Source: an uncultured Victivallis sp. (lineage in GTDB: Bacteria; Verrucomicrobiota; Lentisphaeria; Victivallales; Victivallaceae). Taken from it: a stretch of DNA of 50,221 nucleotides. Each line of letters opens with the position of its first letter. Position 1 is the stretch's first letter. The notes beneath the pieces are model-generated. The model worked only from the letters and a program-made list of their open reading frames with translations. It made no database searches and was not told where the DNA came from. Shown here one piece after another: positions 36,981 to 44,309 of this stretch. The stretch covers positions 1 to 50,221 of the forward strand of contig NZ_CALXSK010000027.1 of assembly GCF_944391105.1 (NCBI RefSeq), read 5' to 3'. Both the position numbers and the translations under genes were made by a program.

Positions 36981-37733
36981 ATGAGAATCAGATGTTCACG
37001 GGTATTGATCACCGGCGGCGGCAGCGGCATCGGGAAAGCGGTCGCCCGACGTTTCCTTGCGGACGGACTCAAGGTGACGCTGCTCGGACGACATCAGGAG
37101 AAACTCGATGCCGCCCGGACGGAGCTGAACAATGAGAACGTTTTCACGCTCCAGGGCGATGTTTCGAAGGTGAAAGAGATTCCGGGATATCTGGAGGCGG
37201 CCGCGAACATGATGGGGGGATTGGACGGGCTGGTCAACAACGCCGGAATTCTGCTCCCGTCCGAACGCGGCTGGGAGCCATGGGACATTACGGAGCAGGA
37301 GTGGGATCAGATGATCGGAATCAATCTCAAGGGAGCGTTCTTCTTCATGCGCGATGCCGTCGACTTCATGCTGGCCTCCGGGGTGAAACGCGGCAATGTG
37401 CTGAACATCTCCTCCAATGCCTCCTGCATGGACATCACCGGGCCTTACGGCGTTTCGAAGTTCTCATTGCTGAAACTGACCCGGGCGTTGGCGAAACGCT
37501 TCGCTCCCAGCGGAATCATCATCAACGGCATCGCGCCCGGAGCTACGGCGACGCCGATCATCCGTCACTATTGCAGGGATGAAAATGCGCCGTATGCACG
37601 CCATGCCATCGGCCGTTTTATCAAGCCCGGCGAGATTGCGGAACTTGCGGCTTATCTGATGAGCGATTTCGGAGAGATCATTTGCGGTCATACCGTTGTC
37701 GCCGACGGCGGCGACCAGAGTGCGATCTTGTGA
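36981..37733 (+). CDS. Short-chain dehydrogenase/reductase
   Basis: A classical SDR of 250 residues using NAD(P)H. TGGGSGIGK is at 11-19, NNAG at 86-89, the catalytic Ser in NISSNAS near 144 and YGVSK at 156-160. ATG at 36981 is chosen because GAGG lies seven bases upstream; the longer frame reads through decayed sequence. In this locus it may oxidise or reduce a released sugar or sugar acid (for example a mannonate or gluconate type reaction), an inference from context only. Confidence 0.9.
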   Translation: MRIRCSRVLITGGGSGIGKAVARRFLADGLKVTLLGRHQEKLDAARTELNNENVFTLQGDVSKVKEIPGYLEAAANMMGGLDGLVNNAGILLPSERGWEPWDITEQEWDQMIGINLKGAFFFMRDAVDFMLASGVKRGNVLNISSNASCMDITGPYGVSKFSLLKLTRALAKRFAPSGIIINGIAPGATATPIIRHYCRDENAPYARHAIGRFIKPGEIAELAAYLMSDFGEIICGHTVVADGGDQSAIL

Positions 37734-37899
37734 CGCCGCCTGCTGCGGAATGTGGTATTTCCCCTTTCCGCGGGCGCGGGAGATGAGGGCGCGAAATCCC
37801 CATGATTGCGGCGCTTTTCAAAAAACAGTCTCAAGTCGTTGAAATCATTTCGGCAGACGGGAATGAACGATCTGCTCAAACAATCAGGAGAGAAGGCAA

Positions 37900-38730
37900 A
37901 TGGTTCCAGTTTTCACGCTGAAGAACAAAGTGCGGATGCCGGCACTGGGAATGGGGACATTTCCACTGAACGGAATCGAATTGAGCGAGTTGGTTGTGCA
38001 GGCATTGCAGATGGGATACGAGTTGTTCGACACCAGCGCCGCGTACGGAAATGAGTCCTCGCTGGGGCAGGGGCTTCTCTTATCCCGGAAGCCGCGAAGT
38101 TCCTTTTTTCTGACCTCGAAAGTCTGCAACCGCGACCAGTACGAAAACCGCGTGGAGGAGGCTCTTGACCAGACTTTGAAACAGCTGCGGACGGACTATC
38201 TTGATTTGTATCTGATTCATTGGCCGGTTCCCGGTTTGTTCCAGAAAACCTGGCTGACACTGGTTGAGATGCAGAAGCAGGGGAAGGTTCGTGCGATTGG
38301 AGTTGCGAATTTTCATCCACATCACCTGGAAGAACTTGCCCGGATCTCGGACGTGGTTCCGGCGGTGGATCAGGTTGAGTTGCATCCGCTGCTCTCCCAG
38401 CAGCCGTTGCGGGAATATTGCCGGGAACGCGGGATACAGCTGGAGGCGTATTCGCCGGTTGCGAGAATGCATGAGAAATTGATTCTGCATCCGGGCTGGG
38501 AGGCGTTGAAAAAGCGGTATGGAAAGACGGTTCCGCAGCTGATTTTACGCTGGGATTTTCAACATGAGGTCATTGCGATTCCCAAGGCCTCTTCTCCGGC
38601 CCGTCTGCGGGAAAATCTGGATATTTTCGACTTTGAACTCTCCGAGGAGGACATGGCGGTGATCGACGGCATGAATTGCAATTTCCGGGTGCGTTATGAT
38701 CCGGATCACTGCGACATGACGAAATTATGA
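37900..38730 (+). CDS. Aldo/keto reductase
   Basis: A monomeric NADPH-dependent carbonyl reductase of 276 residues, within the AKR5-like bacterial group by its short length. The catalytic tetrad is D44, Y49 (FDTSAAYGNE), K74 (LTSKV) and H107 (LIHWP). The cofactor-binding IPKASSPARLRENLDIFDFE is near the C-terminus. AGGAG upstream sets the start. It lies 166 bases after the SDR gene; the two together could interconvert a keto sugar and alcohol. Substrate unknown. Confidence 0.92.
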   Translation: MVPVFTLKNKVRMPALGMGTFPLNGIELSELVVQALQMGYELFDTSAAYGNESSLGQGLLLSRKPRSSFFLTSKVCNRDQYENRVEEALDQTLKQLRTDYLDLYLIHWPVPGLFQKTWLTLVEMQKQGKVRAIGVANFHPHHLEELARISDVVPAVDQVELHPLLSQQPLREYCRERGIQLEAYSPVARMHEKLILHPGWEALKKRYGKTVPQLILRWDFQHEVIAIPKASSPARLRENLDIFDFELSEEDMAVIDGMNCNFRVRYDPDHCDMTKL

Positions 38731-38807
38731 GATGGAGGGGGCTCGCGGCAGGAAATCTACGGAAGGGGGGAATGGAAAACGTCACCGCTTCCGGGATCGC
38801 GCCCGGT

Positions 38808-39590
38808 TCAGCCGCGCAGGCGGAACGCCCGGTGCAGCTCCTTGTCGGCGTAAGGATCCGGCATGCCTTCGGCGAGTTCTTCCGGCATGTAACCGGAGGC
38901 GATGGCGAGCACCCGGACGATCTCTTCCGTCGTTTCGAATTCGATTCTCCAGGTGCGGAATGCGAGGAGATGGCGGTTCGGCTGCGGGAGAGGGATCAGC
39001 CGCTGGCGTTTTGCGTCGGGTCTGCGCGTTCCAAGTTGAACGCGTGCGGCGTTTTCCAGGTCGGGGCCGCCATGAGCGCGAATCCAGGCGGCCGCCACAG
39101 TTGCTTCCCGCGAGAAGGTGACGTTCCGGCGGGTCTGATCCGCTTCATCACGCCAGCCCGCGTGGACATCGGGGAACGCGTCCGCGGCCGGGACGTACGG
39201 TTTGACGTCGAGGATCGGAGTCCCGTCGAGCAGGTCGAAGTTGCGGATGTGGAGCTTGCGCCCCTCGACCCGGACCAGTTCCACCGCCGAGATCCCGATC
39301 GGGTTCGGGCGGTGCGGTGAACGGGTTGCAAAAACACCGCGTTTGCACGGACTGCCGTCCGGCGGTCGGACTTTCGGTTTCCATCCTCCGCCGTTCCGGT
39401 CGAAGGCGAAGATGAGCCAGATCCGGTCGAATCCGCCGAGGTCCTCAAGCGCCTGTTCGAAGCCGCGTCCCGGCAGGAGTTCGACCACTCCCTCGTTTTG
39501 CGCGAAAACCGCCTGACGCGGCGCCTCCTGCGGGTAGCTGCCGCCGCCGGATTTCACAAAGCCGATCGGTTCGAATGTGAAAGAGTCCAT
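38808..39590 (-). CDS. trmO: TrmO-type tRNA methyltransferase (TsaA/UPF0066)
   Basis: 260 residues. The N-terminal half is the TsaA beta-barrel that N6-methylates threonylcarbamoyladenosine at tRNA position 37: GFDRIWLIFAFDRNGG, then FATRSPHRPNPIGISAVELV, the family signature, then DGTPILDVKPYVPAAD. The remaining 100 residues are a C-terminal extension like that of E. coli TrmO. It begins four bases after the stop of the pyrophosphatase gene and is translationally coupled to it. The frame is open upstream but that part is antisense noise. Confidence 0.92.
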   Translation of the reverse strand: MDSFTFEPIGFVKSGGGSYPQEAPRQAVFAQNEGVVELLPGRGFEQALEDLGGFDRIWLIFAFDRNGGGWKPKVRPPDGSPCKRGVFATRSPHRPNPIGISAVELVRVEGRKLHIRNFDLLDGTPILDVKPYVPAADAFPDVHAGWRDEADQTRRNVTFSREATVAAAWIRAHGGPDLENAARVQLGTRRPDAKRQRLIPLPQPNRHLLAFRTWRIEFETTEEIVRVLAIASGYMPEELAEGMPDPYADKELHRAFRLRG

Positions 39591-39594
39591 CGTT

Positions 39595-41277
39595 TCACTG
39601 TTCCCGGCGGAGTGCCGCGGTGATCGCGAGGATTTGCGGCAGAAGCTGCTTTTTGCGTGAGAGGACGCCGGGCAGAGAGAAGAGCTCCGGGCCGGCCGGC
39701 TCGTAGGGGAGACTGCGGATGATTTCCGGGTCGCCGATCGCGAGCAGTTCGGAGATTTCCCGGACGGCGTCGGTAACGAGCAGCCCGAAGAAATTGAGTT
39801 TTTCCTCCGCAATCCGGTGGCGGATCTCGGCGGCGAGTTCATCGCGCCGCTGGTGGAGCAGTTCGAGATTGGTCTCTTCCACCTGCGACAGCGCAAAGTG
39901 GAAGTTCCCGTCGGTGTATGTCTTGCAGTCTCCTCCGATGACCTCGGCGGCAGGTTTGACCGCGAGCGGGGAATCGATCTGCATCAACTCGGTCATGAGT
40001 TCCTCCCCGGAGACGCCGGAGAGTTTTTCAAGCCATTCGCACATGCGCCGGTCGAGCGGCGCCGTGGTTGGGGATTTCAGCAGCAGCGTATCCGAGACGA
40101 TTCCGCCCAGCAGGATTCCCGCAAGTTCCGGAGTGAGGCTTTCGCCGCTGCTGCGGTACATCGAGGCGATCAGCGTACAGCTGCTGCCGACGGTGTCCGC
40201 CGTGAACCGGATCGGCGCAACGGTCGGCATCATACCGATGCGGTGATGATCCACGACCTCGATGATCGGAATCTCCTCGATTCCCGGGAGACTCTGGTCG
40301 GGTTCATTGTGATCGACGAGGATCATCCGGTAGGGCGGCTGCTCCGAAAGCTGTTTTTTGAGCACGACTCCGGCGAGCCCTCCGGCCGCATCGATTACCG
40401 GGACGATATCGGCGGCCGAGGCGAGAATGCTGCTTTTCTGGTCGCGCAGCCGGTCGTCCGGCGAGAGTGTGAGTTCGCCGGGCGGAAAGTGCGTGAATTC
40501 GACCGGGGTGCTGAACTTCAGCCGCCGGATGACCGTAGCCGAGTCGAGCCCGGTTTTCAGGATGGAGACATGATGGTTGCCCGCCTCCTTGAGGATCAGC
40601 GGGTCGACGGGGCGGTTTCCGGTCACGATCAGCAGCCGCAGTTCGCGGTGGAGAGCGCGCAGATGGATTTCCGGGCGGTCTCCGACGATGAGCGCGAGAT
40701 CGCGGTTGTCCGCCGGAATATGTTCCTCGAAGCCCTCGATCCCCATCGCGGCAACGTAGACGTCGAAATCCTGTTCCGCCGCGGTGTCGACTCCGGTCAG
40801 GAGTTCGGCTTCGAGTACGCCGCGGATCAGGTCGATCGAACTGTGGATGCGCCGTCCGGCCAGATCGCTGCCGTCGGAACTGCCGATGTTCAGCAGCTGC
40901 GAAAGCAACGCGAGCGAACTGAGCATGCCGAGGAATTTCCCGTTATGGCCGACGACCGGCAGCCGCAGCATGCCGGATTCCCGAAGCTGGTTGACGGCGT
41001 CGAAGAGAGTTGTGCCCGCTTCGATGACGGTGCACGGTTTGAGGATGTCGCGGATTCTCAGATGAATGTCGTTGCAGCTCGCGGGCGGCTTGAGCCCGAA
41101 TCGACGGAAGAGGTAGGCCGCCCGGTCCGGTAGAATCCCCGGACAGAGCGCCGTGACCGGGATGCGGTTCTGGCGGCGGCGCAGCTCCGCGAGCGCGCAG
41201 GCACCGGCGATGCTGTCGATGTCCGGATTCCGGTGTCCGGAGACAAAAATGTGTTTCGGTTCTTCGCTGGATTTCAT
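39595..41277 (-). CDS. Manganese-dependent (family II) inorganic pyrophosphatase with CBS and DRTGG domains
   Basis: 560 residues. The DHH phosphoesterase core is split: SGHRNPDIDSIAGA at 13-26 gives the first metal ligands, VDHNE is at 321-325 and VVDHHRI carries the DHH at 343-345. Between them lie a CBS motif (about 72-130), a DRTGG domain (about 150-255) and a second CBS motif (about 255-308), as in regulated clostridial CBS-PPases, which bind adenine nucleotides. The C-terminal DHHA2 domain completes the enzyme. It hydrolyses pyrophosphate to drive biosynthesis. A sigma70-like promoter lies 21 bases upstream and trmO follows. Confidence 0.92.
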   Translation of the reverse strand: MKSSEEPKHIFVSGHRNPDIDSIAGACALAELRRRQNRIPVTALCPGILPDRAAYLFRRFGLKPPASCNDIHLRIRDILKPCTVIEAGTTLFDAVNQLRESGMLRLPVVGHNGKFLGMLSSLALLSQLLNIGSSDGSDLAGRRIHSSIDLIRGVLEAELLTGVDTAAEQDFDVYVAAMGIEGFEEHIPADNRDLALIVGDRPEIHLRALHRELRLLIVTGNRPVDPLILKEAGNHHVSILKTGLDSATVIRRLKFSTPVEFTHFPPGELTLSPDDRLRDQKSSILASAADIVPVIDAAGGLAGVVLKKQLSEQPPYRMILVDHNEPDQSLPGIEEIPIIEVVDHHRIGMMPTVAPIRFTADTVGSSCTLIASMYRSSGESLTPELAGILLGGIVSDTLLLKSPTTAPLDRRMCEWLEKLSGVSGEELMTELMQIDSPLAVKPAAEVIGGDCKTYTDGNFHFALSQVEETNLELLHQRRDELAAEIRHRIAEEKLNFFGLLVTDAVREISELLAIGDPEIIRSLPYEPAGPELFSLPGVLSRKKQLLPQILAITAALRREQ

Positions 41278-41297
41278 TTCCCTTCTCCTGTGGTTCT

Positions 41298-41326
41298 AAT
41301 ATACGATCCGCCGCGCCGGAATGCAA
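41298..41326 (-). promoter_or_regulatory. Sigma70 promoter of the pyrophosphatase-trmO operon
   Basis: Minus strand TTGCAT (41326-41321), a 17-base spacer and TATATT (41303-41298), followed by GGAGAAGGG before the ATG at 41277. Confidence 0.65.
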
Positions 41327-41350
41327 ATGAAAAAATTGTAAGTTCCGCGC

Positions 41351-41379
41351 TTGAATTTTGTTTCATGCGGGTTTACATT
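41351..41379 (+). promoter_or_regulatory. Candidate sigma70 promoter of the PhnP-like gene
   Basis: TTGAAT (41351-41356), a 17-base spacer and TACATT (41374-41379), 31 bases before the ATG at 41411. It is divergent from the pyrophosphatase promoter. Confidence 0.5.
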
Positions 41380-41410
41380 TTAGAAACCTTATAGAAAAAG
41401 GACGGGACAG

Positions 41411-42244
41411 ATGAAACTGAAATTTCTGGGAACGGCGGCGGCGGAGGCGATTCCTGCGCTGTGGTGCGAGTGTGAGGTCTGCAAGAAGGCGAAAGCGCTG
41501 GGCGGAAAGGAGATCCGGCGGCGTTGCAGCTATCTGCTCGACGACGATACGTTGATTGATTTCGGTCCGGACGCCTACTGGCAGAGCGTCGAGTTCAATA
41601 TCGACCTCCCGTCGATCAAACGGATCGTTTTTACGCATTCGCACTCGGATCACTTGAATCCGGTGGATCTGTTCTGGCGGTTTTCTCCATGTTTTTCATT
41701 CGTCTCGAAAACGTTGACGGTGATAGGACGCCCCCGGATCTTCGGGCGGATCATCGAACACGCCGGAGCGGCTGGCGTCAGTGATTTCGACACGCTGCAT
41801 CTGAAGCGGGTCCCGGCGGTGCCCGGGGAGCGGCTTCTGGACGGCGATCTTGAACTTCTGCCGCTGGGGGCGAATCACGACCCGCATTCCGATCCGCTCG
41901 TCTACGTCTTCAAGCGGGGCGGAAAGAGCGTTCTGGTTGCGAACGACACGGGCTGGCTTTCCGAGGAGTCGTGGAAACTGCTCGAAGGGGTGAAACTCGA
42001 TGCAGCCGTGATCGAATGCACCTGCGGAATCAAGGGGGCGCAATGCCGCGACGGACACATGGGCGCCGAGACGAGCGTCGCTTTCCGGAAGCGGCTTGTG
42101 GAGAGCGGTTCGCTCGCGCCGGATGCGCCGGTTGCGGTGAATCACTTTTCTCACAACGGCGGTGCGAACCACGACGACTTCGTGAAGTACTTCGCTCCGC
42201 ACGGGATCGAGGTCGCCTGGGACGGCTTCACTCTTGAGGTTTGA
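41411..42244 (+). CDS. PhnP-like metallo-beta-lactamase-fold hydrolase
   Basis: 277 residues. The metal-binding HSHSDH is at 76-81, with further His and Asp in GANHDPHSD and ANDTGW and a late NHFSHNGG. An early WCECEVCKK (C19, C21, C24) resembles the structural zinc cysteines of PhnP, the cyclic ribose phosphodiesterase of phosphonate breakdown. No other phn gene is present, so a general phosphodiesterase of the same fold is the safer call. It overlaps the convergent binding-protein gene by 17 bases. Confidence 0.85.
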   Translation: MKLKFLGTAAAEAIPALWCECEVCKKAKALGGKEIRRRCSYLLDDDTLIDFGPDAYWQSVEFNIDLPSIKRIVFTHSHSDHLNPVDLFWRFSPCFSFVSKTLTVIGRPRIFGRIIEHAGAAGVSDFDTLHLKRVPAVPGERLLDGDLELLPLGANHDPHSDPLVYVFKRGGKSVLVANDTGWLSEESWKLLEGVKLDAAVIECTCGIKGAQCRDGHMGAETSVAFRKRLVESGSLAPDAPVAVNHFSHNGGANHDDFVKYFAPHGIEVAWDGFTLEV

Positions 42245-43052
42245 AGGTTTTCCGGAGAAGTTCGATCCCGTCGAAACTGCGCGGCCCGAGCCGGTAGAGC
42301 AGATCGGGATCGAAATCCGTGAGAACCCGCCGGTTCCGGACCGCCGGAAGGGTGGACCAGCCCGGCGTCTGTTCGAGTGCGCGGAGTTGAGAGGAGGGCA
42401 GCCCGGGAGCGAGGATCACTTCCGGCTGCCAGAGCTGGATCTGTTCGAATGAACAGTTGAAGTAATTCCGGTCGACTTCCGCGGCGCAGTTGCGTCCGCC
42501 CGCGAGTTCGATCATGCGGGTGAGAAAGCTCTGTTTTCCGGCGGTGACGACCGGGGAGACGCCGATGACGACAAGGACGCGCGGGCGTTTGTCCGGCGGG
42601 ATGGCGCGATTGGCATGTTCCCAGCCGGCGATGCGGGCGGCGCCCCTGGCGATCTCACGGCGTGCGGCGGACTCTTTCCCGAGCAGTTTCCCGAGTCGTT
42701 CGAGGGTGGAGAAATACTCCTCAAAGGTTCGGGCGGGAAACAGTTCGCATCGGATATGAAGTTCCCGGAGGCGTTCCGCGGCGGTGGAGTCGCGCAAGGT
42801 TTCCGTGACGACGAGGTTCGGGCGGGTGGCGAGCAGCGGTTCGAGCGCAGGGACGCCGAACCGGCCGACGACCGGAATTTTTCTCACGCTTGCCGGGGAG
42901 TCGCAGAACTCCGAACGCCCGACGAGCAGCTCTTCCGCCCCGATCTGAACAATGGTTTCGGTCAAATTCGGACTTAGAGAGACCACACGTTCGGCCGCCG
43001 TTGCGGCGAGCGCGGCAAGCATGACGCCAATCCAGAGCAGCAATCGTTTCAT
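42228..43052 (-). CDS. BtuF-like periplasmic substrate-binding protein
   Basis: 274 residues with a signal peptide (LLLWIGVMLAALAATA). ERVVSLSPNLTETIVQIGAE is the start of the cobalamin/iron-siderophore binding family, with GRFGVPALEPLLATRPNLVV and a long backbone helix after the first lobe. It would deliver B12 or a chelated metal to an ABC permease. No btuC or btuD is next to it, and no lipobox Cys is seen. AGGAGG sets the start. Ligand uncertain. Confidence 0.88.
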   Translation of the reverse strand: MKRLLLWIGVMLAALAATAAERVVSLSPNLTETIVQIGAEELLVGRSEFCDSPASVRKIPVVGRFGVPALEPLLATRPNLVVTETLRDSTAAERLRELHIRCELFPARTFEEYFSTLERLGKLLGKESAARREIARGAARIAGWEHANRAIPPDKRPRVLVVIGVSPVVTAGKQSFLTRMIELAGGRNCAAEVDRNYFNCSFEQIQLWQPEVILAPGLPSSQLRALEQTPGWSTLPAVRNRRVLTDFDPDLLYRLGPRSFDGIELLRKTFKPQE

Positions 43053-43069
43053 TTCCAGCCTCCTGGTTC

Positions 43070-43097
43070 AATATACCGTTTTCCTGAGAAAAAACAA
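43070..43097 (-). promoter_or_regulatory. Candidate sigma70 promoter of the binding-protein gene
   Basis: Minus strand TTGTTT (43097-43092), a 16-base spacer and TATATT (43075-43070), 18 bases before the ATG. Confidence 0.45.
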
Positions 43098-43116
43098 TCC
43101 GGAACAGGAGAAAAGC

Positions 43117-43163
43117 ACCCGGTTTCCAGAATATTCGGGTGTCTCCGGGAATTTTTCCGGAGA
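43117..43163. promoter_or_regulatory. Pair of inverted repeats in a divergent spacer
   Basis: CACCCG...CGGGTG (about 43117-43141) is followed at once by TCTCCGG...CCGGAGA (about 43142-43163). They lie between the binding-protein promoter and a possible AraC-gene -10 TATATT at 43203-43208. Operators for one or both genes are plausible. The rest of this 250-base gap shows nothing. Confidence 0.4.
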
Positions 43164-43302
43164 AAAAGTGGATGGGGTTGGAGAAAAATTCTGTTTCCGT
43201 GTTATATTCCAGCGGAAGACGCAGAATGGGACGGTTCGGGCTGATCGCATTGCCCGGCGGCTGCGGGCGAAACACATTTCGGTTCGAAAGGAGCGACGAA
43301 CG

Positions 43303-44178
43303 ATGACGAGGGTGGTTTCTTTTCACGATCACGCGCTGCTGCCGGATTTTGGACTGTCCCTGTCCCGAAGCGTCTATGCCGGTATTCCAGAAGAGCCGGA
43401 GCATTCGCATGATTTCCTTGAACTTGTGGTGGTTACACACGGCAGCGGAATCCACAATTTCAATGGGGAGCAGTTCCGGCTTGCGGCGGGCAACATCTTT
43501 GTCATCATGCCGGGGGTGACCCACTCCTATCTCAACGAGGATGATCTTGAGCTGTACAGTTTTCTGTTTTTCGATGAATTTCTCGAACCGTTCCGCAGCG
43601 ATCTTGAGCGGATCAGCGGCTATCATCTGCTGTTTTCGCTGGAGCCGGGCATGGAGATCGAGAAGCGCATGAGCGGAAATCTCTTCATCCCGCCGCCGAT
43701 TCTGAATCAGGCGCATGAACTCTGCCGGACGATCCGGACGGAATTTCTGGAACAGCTGCCCGGCTGCCGGGTCGATATTCTCAGCGATTTCCTGAAGATT
43801 CTGATCCTGCTTTCCCGCAACTGCCGGGCCCGCAGCGAACACAGTATCCACTACCACTATGCGCAGGAGATCAGCAAGATCTTGTCCTTCATGGAGTTGA
43901 ATTTTCGTCAGGAGATGTCGCTCGATTCACTGGCACGTTCATTGAACATGTCGCAGAGCAACTTCCGCCGGGTTTTTGCCGAGATGACGGGAATTTCACC
44001 GATCCGCTACCTCCTGAATCTCCGGCTGCGCAAGGCTGCGAAGCTGCTCCAGGAAAACCGGAGCGACTCGATTCAGAAAATTGCATTTCTCGTGGGATTT
44101 CAGGACAGCAATTACTTTTCCCACCAGTTCCGGAATTTTTTCGGACTTTCGCCGCTGCAGTACCGGAAGAAACCATAA
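43303..44178 (+). CDS. AraC-family transcriptional regulator
   Basis: 291 residues. The cupin-type sensor begins with EHSHDFLELVVVTHGSGIH and GNIFVIMPGVTHSY, the usual ligand-binding pattern. The C-terminal domain has LDSLARSLNMSQSNFRRVFA and IQKIAFLVGFQDSNYFSHQF, ending FGLSPLQYRKK. AGGAG nine bases upstream sets the start; the frame is open back to 42952 without meaning. It precedes the DUF6259-like hydrolase on the same strand by 131 bases and probably controls it. Confidence 0.92.
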   Translation: MTRVVSFHDHALLPDFGLSLSRSVYAGIPEEPEHSHDFLELVVVTHGSGIHNFNGEQFRLAAGNIFVIMPGVTHSYLNEDDLELYSFLFFDEFLEPFRSDLERISGYHLLFSLEPGMEIEKRMSGNLFIPPPILNQAHELCRTIRTEFLEQLPGCRVDILSDFLKILILLSRNCRARSEHSIHYHYAQEISKILSFMELNFRQEMSLDSLARSLNMSQSNFRRVFAEMTGISPIRYLLNLRLRKAAKLLQENRSDSIQKIAFLVGFQDSNYFSHQFRNFFGLSPLQYRKKP

Positions 44179-44235
44179 TTGGCAGATAACACCGAAAAAA
44201 GAGCATTTCCTTAAGGATTCGCCTCCCTTTTCCGC

Positions 44236-44241
44236 TATAAT
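44236..44241 (+). promoter_or_regulatory. -10 box upstream of the DUF6259-like gene
   Basis: A perfect TATAAT lies 68 bases before the ATG at 44310 but has no good -35 at 16-18 bases, as expected for a promoter that needs an activator such as the adjacent AraC protein. Confidence 0.4.
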
Positions 44242-44309
44242 ATTAATAGGTCCGGGAGTGGTGTCCGCGTCGGCGCCTGATTCGGAATCGGAACGGAAAG
44301 GGCGTTTTC

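Noticed and set aside
38731..38807. Extension of the TrmO or AKR genes into the gap
   Set aside because: Both stop codons are clear and no further homology is visible.
43053..43302. Cobalamin riboswitch upstream of the BtuF-like gene
   Set aside because: No B12-box-like sequence was found, and the promoter lies only 18 bases before the ATG, leaving no room for a riboswitch.
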